A stretch of DNA of 64,000 nucleotides. It comes from Pseudalkalibacillus hwajinpoensis (GTDB lineage Bacteria; Bacillota; Bacilli; Bacillales; Guptibacillaceae). A model generated the notes under the pieces. That model was not told the origin of the DNA. It made no database searches and saw only the letters and a list, made by a program, of their open reading frames with translations. The stretch is taken from the NCBI RefSeq assembly GCF_039851965.1, contig NZ_CP156674.1:3348001-3412000 (forward strand), written 5' to 3'. Shown in pieces: positions 16,574-24,320 of the stretch (positions are counted from its first letter, which is position 1; every line of letters begins with the position of its first letter). Both the position numbers and the translations under genes were made by a program.

Positions 16574-18289
16574 ATGGAATTGAAACCGCTTTCTGCTACA
16601 TTGGGTAATCATAATTTACAGGATTATGAAGCTACATACGAGAACTTTGATTGGAAAGACGTGGAGAAGGCCTTTACCTGGACAGAAACAGGTAATGTTA
16701 ATATGGCCTATGAAGCAATTGATAAGCACGCTGAGTCCGATCGCAAGAACAAAGTAGCTCTTTATTTTTCTGACCCAAAAAGAGATGAAAAGTATACGTA
16801 TAGTGAAATGAAAGCGATGAGTAACAAAGCCGGTAATGTTTTAAAGAAAGTGAATGTTGAAAAGGGAGACAGGGTGTTTATTTTCATGCCGCGTTCTCCA
16901 GAACTTTATTTTATTCTATTGGGTACTCTTAAACTAGGTGCTATCGCTGGTCCTCTATTTGAAGCGTTTATGGAGGGAGCAGTGAGAGACCGCCTTGAAG
17001 ATAGTGAGGCCAAAGTGCTTGTAACAACACCTGAACTCCTTGATCGTGTTCCGGTTGATGAGTTACCAAATCTTGAGAGTGTTGTACTGGTTGGGGACAA
17101 TATTCAGGAAGAAGGACCATATATTGACTTCAATAAGCATTTCGAGTCTGCAGAGAAAAAGTTAAAAATTGAGTGGGTTGATCGTGAGGACGGGATGATT
17201 CTCCACTATACATCAGGCTCAACAGGAAAGCCTAAAGGTGTTCTACATGTGCATAATGCCATGATTCAGCACTATCAAACCGCAAAATGGGTACTGGATC
17301 TTAAGGAAAATGATGTGTACTGGTGTACCGCTGATCCTGGTTGGGTTACGGGGACATCATACGGTATATTTGCTCCGTGGCTTGCAGGAACGTCCAATGT
17401 TATCCGTGGCGGACGTTTTAGCCCTGATGATTGGTATGGAACGATTGAAAAGTACGAAGTAACAGTCTGGTATAGTGCCCCAACAGCATTTCGAATGCTC
17501 ATGGGGGCAGGAGATGAGATCGTAAAGAAATATGATCTTTCGTCCTTACGACATGTGTTAAGCGTTGGAGAGCCGCTTAATCCTGAAGTTATTAAATGGG
17601 GGAACAAAGTTCTTGAACTTCGTATTCACGATAACTGGTGGATGACGGAAACGGGTGCTCAGCTAATTAGTAATTATCCGTCTATGGAAATCAAGCCAGG
17701 TTCAATGGGAAAACCTATTCCAGGCGTGCATGCTGCAATAGTGGATGATCAAGGGAATGAGCTTCCAGCTAATCGAATGGGTAACCTGGCAATTAAAAAG
17801 GGATGGCCATCGATGATGCGTGCTATCTGGAATCGTCCAGAGAAATATGAAAGCTATTTCCTAAAAAGTGACTGGTACGTTTCAGGAGACTCAGCGTACA
17901 AAGACGAAGATGGGTACTTCTGGTTCCAGGGACGCGTTGATGATGTCATTATGACGTCAGGAGAGAGAGTCGGTCCATTTGAGGTGGAAAGTAAGCTTGT
18001 GGAGCATGAAGCAGTTGCTGAAGCGGGTGTTATTGGCAAGCCTGATCCAGTCCGAGGAGAAATTATTAAAGCCTTTATCGCGCTTCGTGATGGTCATGAA
18101 CCGTCGGACGAATTAATGGAGGAAATTCGTAATTTCGTTAAAAAGGGACTCGCAGCACATGCGGCCCCTCGAGAAATCGAATTTAGAGATAAGCTTCCGA
18201 AAACAAGAAGTGGTAAGATCATGCGTCGAGTTCTAAAAGCCTGGGAGCTTGATCTCCCAACTGGTGATTTGTCTACGATGGAAGATTAA
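16574..18289 (+). CDS. acsA: Acetyl-CoA synthetase AcsA
   Basis: A 571-residue ANL-superfamily enzyme that activates acetate to acetyl-CoA through acetyl-AMP. Motifs: the AMP-binding P-loop YTSGSTGKPKGV (about 214-225), DNWWMTETGAQ, the hinge-region YVSGDSAYKDEDGYFWFQGR, and the C-terminal catalytic lysine Lys548 in TRSGKIMRR, the residue that AcuA acetylates in B. subtilis. Length agrees with B. subtilis AcsA (572). AAGGAGGAG precedes the ATG. The divergent acuABC operon and the cre between them give joint CcpA control and post-translational control. Confidence 0.94.
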   Translation: MELKPLSATLGNHNLQDYEATYENFDWKDVEKAFTWTETGNVNMAYEAIDKHAESDRKNKVALYFSDPKRDEKYTYSEMKAMSNKAGNVLKKVNVEKGDRVFIFMPRSPELYFILLGTLKLGAIAGPLFEAFMEGAVRDRLEDSEAKVLVTTPELLDRVPVDELPNLESVVLVGDNIQEEGPYIDFNKHFESAEKKLKIEWVDREDGMILHYTSGSTGKPKGVLHVHNAMIQHYQTAKWVLDLKENDVYWCTADPGWVTGTSYGIFAPWLAGTSNVIRGGRFSPDDWYGTIEKYEVTVWYSAPTAFRMLMGAGDEIVKKYDLSSLRHVLSVGEPLNPEVIKWGNKVLELRIHDNWWMTETGAQLISNYPSMEIKPGSMGKPIPGVHAAIVDDQGNELPANRMGNLAIKKGWPSMMRAIWNRPEKYESYFLKSDWYVSGDSAYKDEDGYFWFQGRVDDVIMTSGERVGPFEVESKLVEHEAVAEAGVIGKPDPVRGEIIKAFIALRDGHEPSDELMEEIRNFVKKGLAAHAAPREIEFRDKLPKTRSGKIMRRVLKAWELDLPTGDLSTMED

Positions 18290-18293
18290 TCAA

Positions 18294-18327
18294 AAAACAG
18301 CCTGCAGCATATGCTGCAGGCTGTTTT
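18294..18327. terminator. Bidirectional terminator between acsA and the PBP gene
   Basis: A perfect 34-base palindrome whose arms read AAAACAGCCTGCAGCAT and the complement. The T-tracts on both sides suit both converging genes. Confidence 0.92.
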
Positions 18328-18328
18328 A

Positions 18329-21300
18329 TTATTGAGCGCTGTTTGAGTCACCACTATTTTCATTATCGGGGCTACCATCGGTATCATCGGTAATACCGGT
18401 AATACCGGTATTACCACCGTTACCAGTGCTATTATTTTCACCGCCGGTATTCTCGCCGTTACCGTTGTTACTACTTTCAGTATCACCCGTATTACCTGTG
18501 GTATTGCCTTCGTTGCTGTTTTCACTATTGCTATCATCGGAGCTAGCGTCATTTTCCGTCGTATCCTCTGACATATTTGAATCATTGTTAGATGAATCGT
18601 CTCCGTTTTGCTGATCCCCGGACGCTTCATCATTCTCTTCTTCCGGCTTTGGATCAGGTTTCTTTTCAGGTTCTTTCGGCTCTGGCTTATTAGACCAATC
18701 ACCAGTTGTTACTTTAGCTGATGGCCCTGATTCGTTCCCTGCTACGTCAACTGCTGTCACGTAGTAAGCGTAGGCGCCTGAAGGAATATTGAATGAGCTT
18801 CCGTCTGAAGATTTGATGCTGCCAAGCTTTGTAAAGGAATTGCTTTTATTTGCAGCACGGTAGATGCGATACCCAACAATATCACTTTCTCCTGAAGCAC
18901 CCCAGTTCAATGTTGATCCATTAATTGAAACGCCACCAACTGTTCCAGGTTTCTTGCCATTTTCTTTTGCAGTTGTCCCTTCTGAAACGATATTTAGATT
19001 ACTAAATTCAGAGGGTAAGAGCCGAGCAAGATCAACTCCTGAGAAGTAATCTTCCTTAATCATGACGCCGCTTGATACAAACTCTTGTGGAGTAGATGCA
19101 AGAGCTTCGAAGGTATTACCATTGATTACAACATAACGTCCTTCAGTAAGGCTGTCATCGACCTCAGTTGGCACATATTTCGCATTGAAGAGATCCGTTT
19201 GGACAAGACCGGCTTTTTGACATAGATCAGAAGCTAGCTTGCCTGAAATGCCACAGAAGGATCTGCGCACAATCCCAGTCGGCATCTTGAAGGATTCTTC
19301 AGGGTCCATTACTTCTGGTTTCGCATCATAAGCAGCATTAGCGAATAGAGCCCAGAGGTTTTTGTTTCGTTTGGAGTACAGGTTTGAATCCATACTCATC
19401 TGCTGGTCATAGCCAGTCCAAACACCAAGTGAGACATTCGGATTTGTTGCGACAAACCATGCATCTACGTAATCCTGTCCTGTCCCAGTTTTACCGGCCC
19501 AATCAGAAGCGAACTTCAACTTATTTGGAATATCTTGAGCGGTACCCTGACTAATGACATCACGCATCATATCAATCGTAAGATACGCGGTTTGTGGACT
19601 AAATACCTCCACAGGCTCTGGTTTATGTTCGAAAATCGTATTTCCGTCACGATCAACGATTTTATCAATCATATAAGCGTCAACGAATTGGCCACCGTTC
19701 GCAAATGTACCAAATGCGTTCGTGTTTTCTTCTACGCTTACTCCGCGTTCAAGTGATCCGATAGAAGTGGTAGCGTTGACGCGATCTGCCTGGGTTAACG
19801 TACTGAAGCCCATTTTCATCAAATATTCTGTTGCCTTGTATGGGTCCATCTTAAAGTATATTCTCGCTGCTGGAACGTTATATGATTTCTCTAATGCAGT
19901 TCGAGCTGTTACAAGCCCATGATAATTTTCCCCATAGTTTTTAGGGAGCCATTCAAAATTATCTGATGGTAGATCAGGTATAATATACCCCGGCTGTACC
20001 TTACCTTCTTCCATTGCTGGTGCATAGTCAAGTAATGGCTTCATTGTAGAACCATTAGAGCGGTAAGCGTCTGTGGCATGATTTAATTGCTCCACATCGA
20101 AGTCTCTGCCACCAATGAAAGATAGAATTTCCCCTGATTTATTCTCAATCAGAATACTTCCGACCTGCATTGGAAACTCTTTACTAATGAGTTCACCTGT
20201 TTCAGGATCCTGCACAGATGCTGGTTTTGGTCCTTCAAAATAATTTGGATTATCCAGAACTTCATCTCGTGCTTGATTCATAGCGTCATACATATCTTTA
20301 TTGATTGTAGTGTGGATTTTGTACCCATTTTTACGAAGTTCTATTTCAGCATTATTCATGAATTCAACAAAAACTTCGGAATCTTCCTGTACTTTTTCCC
20401 ATTTAAGACCCATGCTCTTGGCGATTTCAGTAGTAGAATTGGCTGAAATGTTAGCATTGTAACTAATTTGATTATAATAATCGATACTCTTTGCAAGCTC
20501 ATCGCCGTTATATCCTTCTTCATTAGCAATTTGCTTAGCAAGAACTCTCTTTGCCCTATCCTCAATTTCAAAAGTCAAATAAGGATATTTCTCAACAGGT
20601 GAAGGAGTGGACTTCGCTAGATTCTCTTCAATGTTATAGGCAAGGGCTTCATCATACTCTTCTTTTGTGATTGTTTCTTCCTGATACATTCTGTAAAGAA
20701 CAAATTCCATTCGGTCGATACCGGCAGAAAGATCTTCCTTAACTCCTCCAGAATTCGTAAATGGAGTGTATGTATAAGGATTTTTGGGTATACCAGCAAT
20801 AAAAGCAGCTTGTGGTAGGTTTAAGTCATTGGCATTCACACCGAAGATCCCCTGTGACGCAGCCTGAACACCTGCAATGTTATTACCAGAAGCATTTCGT
20901 CCATAAGGAACGATGTTAAGATAGGCTTCTAGAATTTCATCTTTCTCGAAGAAATTTTCGAGGCGAAGAGCGAGTAGCATTTCTTTAGCTTTTCGTTCAA
21001 AAGAAACTTCTCTCGTTAGAATCTGGTTCTTGACGAGTTGCTGCGTTAATGTACTTCCGCCGCTTCGATCTTCAGAATTAGTAACTTCTTGAAGGACTGC
21101 TCGTCCGATTGCTTTTGGAACAATTCCTTCATGATCATAAAAATATTCATCCTCAGTAGAAATGACTGCTTTTTGCAGAAGGAGAGAAACGTCTTTTAAA
21201 TCAACTTCCTTACGTTCGATATCTGAACGAAAGTTTCCAAGAAGAACGTCGCCAGCAAAATAAACTTCACTGGTTTCTTCATAGTTATAAACGTCTCTCT

Positions 21301-21529
21301 TCATCTCATCGTAAGAGCGAATCGGTTCATCTTTCACAAGAGATGCGAAATACCCCGCACCAACACCACCGGCGAAAAAACTTCCCATGAGACCAAGCAC
21401 AAGAAAAATTAAGAAAAGATTCCAGATGACTTTGTAAGCAATTCTTGAACCGGATAAAATGTTGTATTCTTGCAATCTATCAATGAACGCGTTCCACTTT
21501 TGCCTGATAGAAGAAAAAAGCTCTCGCAT
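18329..21529 (-). CDS. Class A penicillin-binding protein with FN3 domain and Ser/Asn/Gly-rich tail
   Basis: A 1066-residue bifunctional peptidoglycan synthase. Layout: short cytoplasmic start, one membrane helix (about 33-62), GT51 glycosyltransferase (about 85-270; TEDEYFYDHEG with the catalytic Glu, GGSTLTQQLVKN), transpeptidase (about 450-740) with the nucleophile motif STMK near residue 494, SYN near 550 and KTGTG near 680, a fibronectin type III domain (about 863-940, LNWGASGESDIVGYRIYR), then about 120 residues rich in Glu/Pro/Lys and later Ser/Asn/Gly/Asp. Extracellular on the membrane. It resembles PBP1A-type enzymes found between acsA and tyrS in many Bacilli; I do not assign a numbered PBP name. 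A TATAGGG-AGG region precedes the ATG. Confidence 0.92.
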   Translation of the reverse strand: MRELFSSIRQKWNAFIDRLQEYNILSGSRIAYKVIWNLFLIFLVLGLMGSFFAGGVGAGYFASLVKDEPIRSYDEMKRDVYNYEETSEVYFAGDVLLGNFRSDIERKEVDLKDVSLLLQKAVISTEDEYFYDHEGIVPKAIGRAVLQEVTNSEDRSGGSTLTQQLVKNQILTREVSFERKAKEMLLALRLENFFEKDEILEAYLNIVPYGRNASGNNIAGVQAASQGIFGVNANDLNLPQAAFIAGIPKNPYTYTPFTNSGGVKEDLSAGIDRMEFVLYRMYQEETITKEEYDEALAYNIEENLAKSTPSPVEKYPYLTFEIEDRAKRVLAKQIANEEGYNGDELAKSIDYYNQISYNANISANSTTEIAKSMGLKWEKVQEDSEVFVEFMNNAEIELRKNGYKIHTTINKDMYDAMNQARDEVLDNPNYFEGPKPASVQDPETGELISKEFPMQVGSILIENKSGEILSFIGGRDFDVEQLNHATDAYRSNGSTMKPLLDYAPAMEEGKVQPGYIIPDLPSDNFEWLPKNYGENYHGLVTARTALEKSYNVPAARIYFKMDPYKATEYLMKMGFSTLTQADRVNATTSIGSLERGVSVEENTNAFGTFANGGQFVDAYMIDKIVDRDGNTIFEHKPEPVEVFSPQTAYLTIDMMRDVISQGTAQDIPNKLKFASDWAGKTGTGQDYVDAWFVATNPNVSLGVWTGYDQQMSMDSNLYSKRNKNLWALFANAAYDAKPEVMDPEESFKMPTGIVRRSFCGISGKLASDLCQKAGLVQTDLFNAKYVPTEVDDSLTEGRYVVINGNTFEALASTPQEFVSSGVMIKEDYFSGVDLARLLPSEFSNLNIVSEGTTAKENGKKPGTVGGVSINGSTLNWGASGESDIVGYRIYRAANKSNSFTKLGSIKSSDGSSFNIPSGAYAYYVTAVDVAGNESGPSAKVTTGDWSNKPEPKEPEKKPDPKPEEENDEASGDQQNGDDSSNNDSNMSEDTTENDASSDDSNSENSNEGNTTGNTGDTESSNNGNGENTGGENNSTGNGGNTGITGITDDTDGSPDNENSGDSNSAQ
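18388..18414. repeat. Three 9-base tandem repeats in the PBP tail coding region
   Basis: CGGTAATAC occurs twice, followed by CGGTATTAC. They encode Gly-Ile/Asn-Thr triplets (TGITGIT) in the C-terminal tail, so repeat number could vary between strains without breaking the frame. Confidence 0.7.
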
Positions 21530-21558
21530 CCCTATACCTCCTCAAATTAATCCCATTT

Positions 21559-21587
21559 ATTATAGCATATGTCGTCGATATTTGTAT
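21559..21587 (-). promoter_or_regulatory. Candidate promoter of the PBP gene
   Basis: Minus strand: extended -10 TGC-TATAAT (TATAAT at 21559-21564) 30 bases before the start codon; the -35 (ATACAA at 21582-21587) is poor. Confidence 0.5.
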
Positions 21588-21617
21588 AAACTGTTAAAAG
21601 ATATCATAGTGTTAAAA

Positions 21618-21646
21618 TTGACACATTTACAGCTTTGTGATATTAA
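21618..21646 (+). promoter_or_regulatory. Sigma-A promoter of the tyrS T-box transcript
   Basis: Perfect TTGACA (21618-21623), a 17-base spacer, and TATTAA (21641-21646) with an upstream TGA extension. Confidence 0.75.
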
Positions 21647-21674
21647 TTTAAATAGTGTTTTAAGAGTGATAAGC

Positions 21675-21912
21675 ATTGATTGGACGAAGTAGTGTTTTTC
21701 TCCCTTTTTCAGAGAGCTGGTGGTAGGTGTGAATCAGCATAAAGGAAAATGCGAATTACTTCCATGAGCATCTAATGGGAAGGACTTTTGTGTCTGTGTA
21801 GCATTAGACGGGATCAGTCCGTTATACTGACTAAGTGGGAGAAATGTAACTTTCTTCAACAAGGGTGGTACCGCGATCAAACTCGTCCCTTTACCAGGGG
21901 CGGGTTTTTTAT
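21675..21912 (+). ncRNA. Tyrosine-specific T-box leader (riboswitch) of tyrS
   Basis: All main T-box parts are visible. The stem I AG-bulge element AGAGAGCTGGTGGTAGGTGTGAA lies near 21712-21734 (spread over two lines of sequence). The specifier loop holds GAAT-TAC-TTCC with UAC (21757-21759), a Tyr codon. The T-box sequence AAGGGTGGTACCGCG lies at about 21861-21875. The terminator stem ACTCGTCCCT / AGGGGCGGGT with a T-run ends near 21912. Uncharged tRNA-Tyr should pair with UAC and the T-box bulge to favour the antiterminator and raise tyrS expression. Start of the element is approximate. Confidence 0.92.
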
Positions 21913-21987
21913 ATGCTTTTTTCTAGGTCACCTCCGAGAATTTTAATAATTCACAAACCAATACTAATGACAAAGGGAGTCGAAAAA

Positions 21988-23253
21988 ATGCACATTTTAG
22001 ATGAATTAGAAGCAAGAGGTATTCTCAATCAAGTGACTGATCGAGAGGGACTTGAAAAAGAACTTACAGAGAACCGAATTGCTCTTTATTCGGGGTTTGA
22101 TCCAACAGCAGATAGTCTCCATATTGGTCATCTCCTGCCGGTACTAGCACTTCGCAGGTTCCAGTTAGCAGGACATACGCCAATTGCGCTCGTTGGGGGT
22201 GCTACTGGTTTAATTGGAGATCCAAGCGGGAGGTCTAATGAACGTACATTGAACTCAGAAGATATCGTTAAAGAGTGGACAAACAAGTTACAGGGGCAGC
22301 TCGCTCGCTTTTTGGATTTTGAAATGGGTGAGAATTCTGCGAAAGCCGTTAACAACTACGACTGGATTGGTGAATTAAATGTCATTCCATTTTTACGTGA
22401 TGTGGGTAAAAATTTTGGATTAAACTATATGCTTGCAAAGGACTCCGTCACTTCACGTATTGAAGCGGGAATTTCATTTACTGAATTTACGTATATGATT
22501 CTTCAATCTTATGATTTTCTACAACTTTACCGTAAAGAAAATTGCCGCCTTCAAATAGGAGGAAGCGATCAATGGGGGAATATTACAGCAGGCCTTGAAT
22601 TAATTCGTAAAGAAGAAGGAAGCGAAGAATCAACAAAGGCTTATGGTGCAACATTCCCTCTTGTGACGAAGAGTGATGGATCGAAGTTTGGTAAATCTGA
22701 GGGTGGTGCGATTTGGCTAGATGCTGATAAAACATCGCCATACGAGTTCTATCAGTTCTGGATCAATTCAGATGACCGTGATGTGGTGAAGTTTCTTAAC
22801 TACTTCACTTTCTTAAGTCTTGAAGAAATCAAAGAGATTGAATCCAAGCACGTGGAGGCTCCCGAAAAGAGAGAAGCGCATCGCACACTTGCAGAAGAAG
22901 TGACGAAACTTGTGCATGGGGATGATAAGCTTCAACAGGCTATTAACATTTCAGAGGCCCTGTTTAGTGGTGACATTAAGCAATTGACGGCGGAAGAAAT
23001 TAGAGTTGGCTTTAAGGATGTACCTTCCTACCATGTAGAAGATCGTGAAAAGGGACTAATTGATCTTCTCGTAGAAGCAGGAATTTCACCTTCTAAGCGT
23101 CAGGCAAGAGAAGATATTAAAAATGGAGCGGTTTATATCAATGGCGAACGTTTTCAGGAATTGGAAAAAGTCATTTCTGAATCCGATCAGATTGAAAATC
23201 AATATGTAATCATTAGAAGAGGTAAGAAGAAATATTTCCTTCTTACTTATTAA
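21988..23253 (+). CDS. tyrS: Tyrosyl-tRNA synthetase
   Basis: A 421-residue class I aminoacyl-tRNA synthetase. The ATP site shows the HIGH-like motif DSLHIGHLLPV and the KMSKS-like KFGKSEGGAIW; GGSDQWGNITAG and SYDFLQLY line the tyrosine pocket. The C-terminal S4-like RNA-binding domain (about 350-421) shows SKRQAREDIKNGAVYING. I chose ATG 21988 after AAAGGGAG since it gives the B. subtilis length (422); a longer frame to 21865 runs through the T-box and is rejected. It is controlled by the upstream T-box. Confidence 0.95.
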   Translation: MHILDELEARGILNQVTDREGLEKELTENRIALYSGFDPTADSLHIGHLLPVLALRRFQLAGHTPIALVGGATGLIGDPSGRSNERTLNSEDIVKEWTNKLQGQLARFLDFEMGENSAKAVNNYDWIGELNVIPFLRDVGKNFGLNYMLAKDSVTSRIEAGISFTEFTYMILQSYDFLQLYRKENCRLQIGGSDQWGNITAGLELIRKEEGSEESTKAYGATFPLVTKSDGSKFGKSEGGAIWLDADKTSPYEFYQFWINSDDRDVVKFLNYFTFLSLEEIKEIESKHVEAPEKREAHRTLAEEVTKLVHGDDKLQQAINISEALFSGDIKQLTAEEIRVGFKDVPSYHVEDREKGLIDLLVEAGISPSKRQAREDIKNGAVYINGERFQELEKVISESDQIENQYVIIRRGKKKYFLLTY

Positions 23254-23262
23254 TAGAAAGGG

Positions 23263-23300
23263 AGCAGGCTCTTCTGAATTCAAGGGAGCCTGTTTTTTTT
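23263..23300 (+). terminator. Intrinsic terminator of tyrS
   Basis: Stem AGCAGGCTC / GGGAGCCTG with a longer loop, then eight T. Confidence 0.78.
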
Positions 23301-23311
23301 GACACAAAATA

Positions 23312-23339
23312 AAAACCCCGGAATAAATTCCGGGGTTTT
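23312..23339. terminator. Terminator of rpsD (functions on minus strand; also backs up tyrS)
   Basis: Thirteen-base perfect stem AAAACCCCGGAAT / ATTCCGGGGTTTT with a 2-base apical gap, flanked by A- and T-runs. Confidence 0.9.
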
Positions 23340-23349
23340 GTGAAACAGC

Positions 23350-23952
23350 TTAACGAGAGTAGTACTCAACGATAAGAGCTTCAGTGATTTCTGCAGGAAG
23401 TTCAGAACGCTCAGGAAGGCGAGAGAACGTACCTTCAAGCTTATCTGCATCGAAAGTAAGGTATTCTGGAACGAAGTTGTTTACTTCGATTGCTTCTTTA
23501 ATGATATCAAGATTGTTTGACTTCTCACGTACGCTTAGTACTTGACCAGTAGCTACGCGGTATGAAGGAATGTCAACACGCTTGCCATCAACTGTGATGT
23601 GACCGTGGTTAACTAGCTGACGAGCCTGACGGCGAGTACGAGCTAGACCCAGACGGTAAACAAGGTTGTCAAGACGAGATTCAAGAAGAACCATAAAGTT
23701 CTCACCATGAACACCTTTCATTTTACCAGCATCATCGAATAGACGACGGAATTGACGCTCAGTCATGCCGTACATGTGACGAAGCTTTTGCTTCTCTTGA
23801 AGCTGAAGTCCATATTCAGAAAGCTTTCTACGCTGGTTAGGTCCATGTTGACCTGGAGCGTAAGGACGCTTTTCCAATTCTTTACCTGTTCCACTTAGAG
23901 AAATACCAAGACGACGAGAAATTTTCCAACTTGGTCCTGTATAACGAGCCAT
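23350..23952 (-). CDS. rpsD: 30S ribosomal protein S4
   Basis: A 200-residue primary 16S rRNA-binding protein. It begins MARYTGPSWKISRRLGISLS; the S4 RNA-binding domain (about 90-155) shows SRLDNLVYRLGLARTRRQAR and LVNHGHITVDGKRVDIPSYRV. ATG at 23952 follows AAGGAGGAG; a longer frame through the leader is rejected. As in B. subtilis the gene stands alone next to tyrS, outside the main ribosomal clusters, and has a long leader suited to autoregulation. Confidence 0.96.
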   Translation of the reverse strand: MARYTGPSWKISRRLGISLSGTGKELEKRPYAPGQHGPNQRRKLSEYGLQLQEKQKLRHMYGMTERQFRRLFDDAGKMKGVHGENFMVLLESRLDNLVYRLGLARTRRQARQLVNHGHITVDGKRVDIPSYRVATGQVLSVREKSNNLDIIKEAIEVNNFVPEYLTFDADKLEGTFSRLPERSELPAEITEALIVEYYSR

Positions 23953-24137
23953 AATTAGCTCCTCCTTTATACCATTTTTATTGGTATAAAATAAAAACAG
24001 TGTCGTGATTCCGGTTTGCGCACATTGTGTTTTCACACGCCTTCACCTCGACAGCCGGAGGTTACGCGGCGTACCTATTTAAAGGAACACAATGAAATCG
24101 CAGCCCGTCACGCTGCTGCCCATTCTTATTTTACACA
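23953..24137 (-). ncRNA. Structured rpsD leader, probable S4 autoregulatory element
   Basis: About 185 bases separate the strong promoter from the rpsD start. The leader is GC-richer than its surroundings and folds: the inverted repeat at 23966-23974 / 23982-23990 abuts the ribosome site, and CACAATG-type repeats near 24015 and 24085 could pair with other segments. B. subtilis rpsD is known to be repressed by S4 binding to its leader. I did not model the fold. Confidence 0.6.
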
Positions 24138-24143
24138 AATGCA

Positions 24144-24172
24144 ATTGTACCTCTTTCAGAGAATCGTGTCAA
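24144..24172 (-). promoter_or_regulatory. Sigma-A promoter of rpsD
   Basis: Minus strand: perfect TTGACA (24167-24172), a 17-base spacer, and TACAAT (24144-24149). Confidence 0.85.
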
Positions 24173-24254
24173 CTTTTGCTTTTGAATAAGCGGATCAAAC
24201 GGTTTTTAAATCTCTCAACCTTTTAATTGGTGAAAAATAATAACCTCTTCACCT

Positions 24255-24274
24255 TATAATAGAAAGCGCTTACA
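24255..24274 (+). promoter_or_regulatory. TATAAT -10 followed directly by a CcpA cre-like operator
   Basis: TATAAT (24255-24260) is followed without a gap by AGAAAGCGCTTACA (24261-24274), which matches the cre consensus TGWAANCGNTNWCA at 13 of 14 positions. This places cre over the expected start point, a repressing position. An inverted repeat GGTGAA / TTCACC (24229-24253) lies just upstream, and no good -35 is seen. Confidence 0.68.
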
Positions 24275-24320
24275 ATGAGAGTGGATAAAGAAAGTGACTT
24301 GAGATGGAGGGGGCTTTAAG

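Noticed and set aside
18388..18414. Tandem repeats as a possible CRISPR or mobile-element trace
   Set aside because: Nine-base in-frame repeats without spacers inside a coding region.
18286..18702. Second frame over the PBP tail coding region
   Set aside because: Low-complexity shadow (Met/Ile/Thr repeats) of the Ser/Asn/Gly tail; no ribosome site.
21865..21987. Longer tyrS reading frame starting inside the T-box leader
   Set aside because: It would code through the T-box terminator; ATG 21988 has a ribosome site and gives the normal TyrS length.
23953..24036. N-terminal extension of rpsD
   Set aside because: It covers the structured leader; S4 proteins start at MARYTGP and an AAGGAGG precedes that ATG.
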